A DNA stretch of 5,186 bases from Lentisphaeria bacterium UBA1724 (GTDB taxonomy: Bacteria > Verrucomicrobiota > Lentisphaeria > Oligosphaerales > Oligosphaeraceae), in contig DCIO01000117.1 of assembly GCA_002315885.1 (NCBI GenBank), positions 1 through 5,186 of the forward strand, given 5' to 3'. Positions 4,746-5,186 of this stretch are shown in pieces. Position 1 is the stretch's first letter; every line of letters begins with the position of its first letter. The position numbers and the translations under genes were made by a program. The notes beneath the pieces were generated by a model. That model made no database searches. It worked only from the letters and a program-made list of their open reading frames with translations, and was not told the origin of the DNA.

Positions 4746-5090
4746 ATGAACACCATCGAAAAGATTCGTCAGGAGAACCTGAAGAGCGATGTGCCCGAGA
4801 TGGGCATTGGCGACACTGTGGAAGTCGGCTTCCGCATCAAGGAAGGTGGCAAGGAGCGTATCCAGAATTTCGCGGGCGTGATCATCGCGAAGGCTGGTAC
4901 TGGCAACGCCCAGACCATCACTCTGCGCCGCGTGAAGGCTGGCATGGGTGTGGAGCGTGTGGTTCCTGTCCACTCTCCCCTCGTGGCTTCCTTCAAGGTC
5001 ACCCGCAAGGGTCTGGTCCGTCGCGCCAAGCTCTACTACCTGCGTGACCAGGTGGGTAAGGCTGCGAAGGTCAAGTCCGTTGAGGCATAA
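4746..5090 (+). CDS. rplS: 50S ribosomal protein L19 (bL19)
   Basis: bL19 sits at the 30S-50S interface and contributes to an intersubunit bridge. The 114 residues match the usual length. Typical segments are GDTVEVGFRIKEGGKERIQNFAGVIIA (22-48), RRVKAGMGVERVVPVHSP (61-78) and GLVRRAKLYYLRDQVGKAAKVK (89-110). ATG at 4746 is preceded by AAGGAG (4731-4736) with a nine-base gap, a clear ribosome site unlike those of the two genes before it. It is the last gene of the operon, 47 bases past trmD, and is followed by an intrinsic terminator. I see no convincing internal promoter in that 47-base spacer. Confidence 0.98.
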   Translation: MNTIEKIRQENLKSDVPEMGIGDTVEVGFRIKEGGKERIQNFAGVIIAKAGTGNAQTITLRRVKAGMGVERVVPVHSPLVASFKVTRKGLVRRAKLYYLRDQVGKAAKVKSVEA

Positions 5091-5097
5091 TCTCGCG

Positions 5098-5116
5098 AGG
5101 ATGGCTTAGTCATCCT
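5098..5116 (+). repeat. Small hairpin between rplS and its terminator
   Basis: AGGATG (5098-5103) and CATCCT (5111-5116) form a 6-bp stem with a seven-base loop, beginning seven bases past the rplS stop. It has no T-tract of its own and lies four bases before the terminator stem. It could assist termination or block 3' exonucleases; no function is shown. Confidence 0.45.
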
Positions 5117-5120
5117 GTTC

Positions 5121-5157
5121 AAAAAGGCACTGGTCTTGACGGCCATGTGCCTTTTTT
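5121..5157 (+). terminator. Intrinsic terminator of the rpsP-rplS operon
   Basis: AAAAAGGCAC (5121-5130) pairs perfectly with GTGCCTTTTT (5147-5156). TGG (5131-5133) and CCA (5143-5145) can extend the stem past a bulged T, and the 3' arm is itself the T-tract (5152-5157, six T). The matching A-run means the hairpin could also act on leftward transcripts. It lies 30 bases past the rplS stop. Confidence 0.9.
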
Positions 5158-5162
5158 AATTC

Positions 5163-5186
5163 TTAATGCTCAATGCTTAATGCTTA
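5163..5186. repeat. 7-base tandem repeat running off the window
   Basis: TTAATGC (5163-5169), TCAATGC (5170-5176, one change), TTAATGC (5177-5183) and TTA (5184-5186) give 3.4 copies with period seven. It starts five bases after the terminator T-tract and is cut by the window end, so true length is unknown. It differs in sequence, period and base composition from the 9-base array at the left edge. Confidence 0.75.

Overview
The window is an ordinary stretch of bacterial chromosome. It holds two divergent gene blocks separated by a 373-base AT-richer gap (2885-3257), with short repeats at both ends. A clostridial-type 2[4Fe-4S] ferredoxin points to an anaerobic or facultatively anaerobic lifestyle. 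Coding DNA is moderately GC-rich with C/G-ending codons, and several genes carry strong Shine-Dalgarno sites. The style of the aminotransferase and TrmD makes me lean towards a PVC-type anaerobe (Lentisphaerota/Verrucomicrobiota), but that is an impression with low confidence; no rRNA or other decisive marker is present.

Left block, minus strand, read from 2884 down to 54: a class I/II PLP aminotransferase (2884-1571), a 57-residue ferredoxin (1486-1313), a strong intrinsic terminator (1291-1254), and an HI0933/YhiN/BaiN-family flavoprotein (1226-54). The flavoprotein most likely starts at a TTG codon just past the terminator. Sigma70-like promoter candidates lie over the 3' ends of the aminotransferase and ferredoxin genes, so the three genes may be separate or nested transcription units rather than one operon. 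A functional link between ferredoxin and flavoprotein is possible, but only adjacency supports it.

Right block, plus strand: rpsP (S16), a KhpA-like KH protein, trmD (tRNA m1G37 methyltransferase) and rplS (L19), closed by a good intrinsic terminator (5121-5157). This is the classic ribosome/tRNA-modification operon, but the rimM gene usually found between the KH gene and trmD is absent here. The S16 protein has an Ala/Pro tail, the KH protein has a Cys-containing N-terminal extension, and TrmD has Glu where E. coli has its catalytic Asp169.

The gap between the blocks holds a probable rpsP promoter. Its -10 region is symmetric and reads TATAAT on the opposite strand, so it could fire both ways and give the aminotransferase a leader of about 300 bases. 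A 7-7-7 inverted repeat lies just upstream of the -35.

Both window edges carry short tandem repeats: period 9 next to a perfect hairpin on the left, and period 7 after the rplS terminator on the right. These look like dispersed intergenic repeats and are the least explained DNA here. I found no CRISPR array, transposase, phage gene, toxin-antitoxin pair or defence system, and I do not claim a new system in this window.
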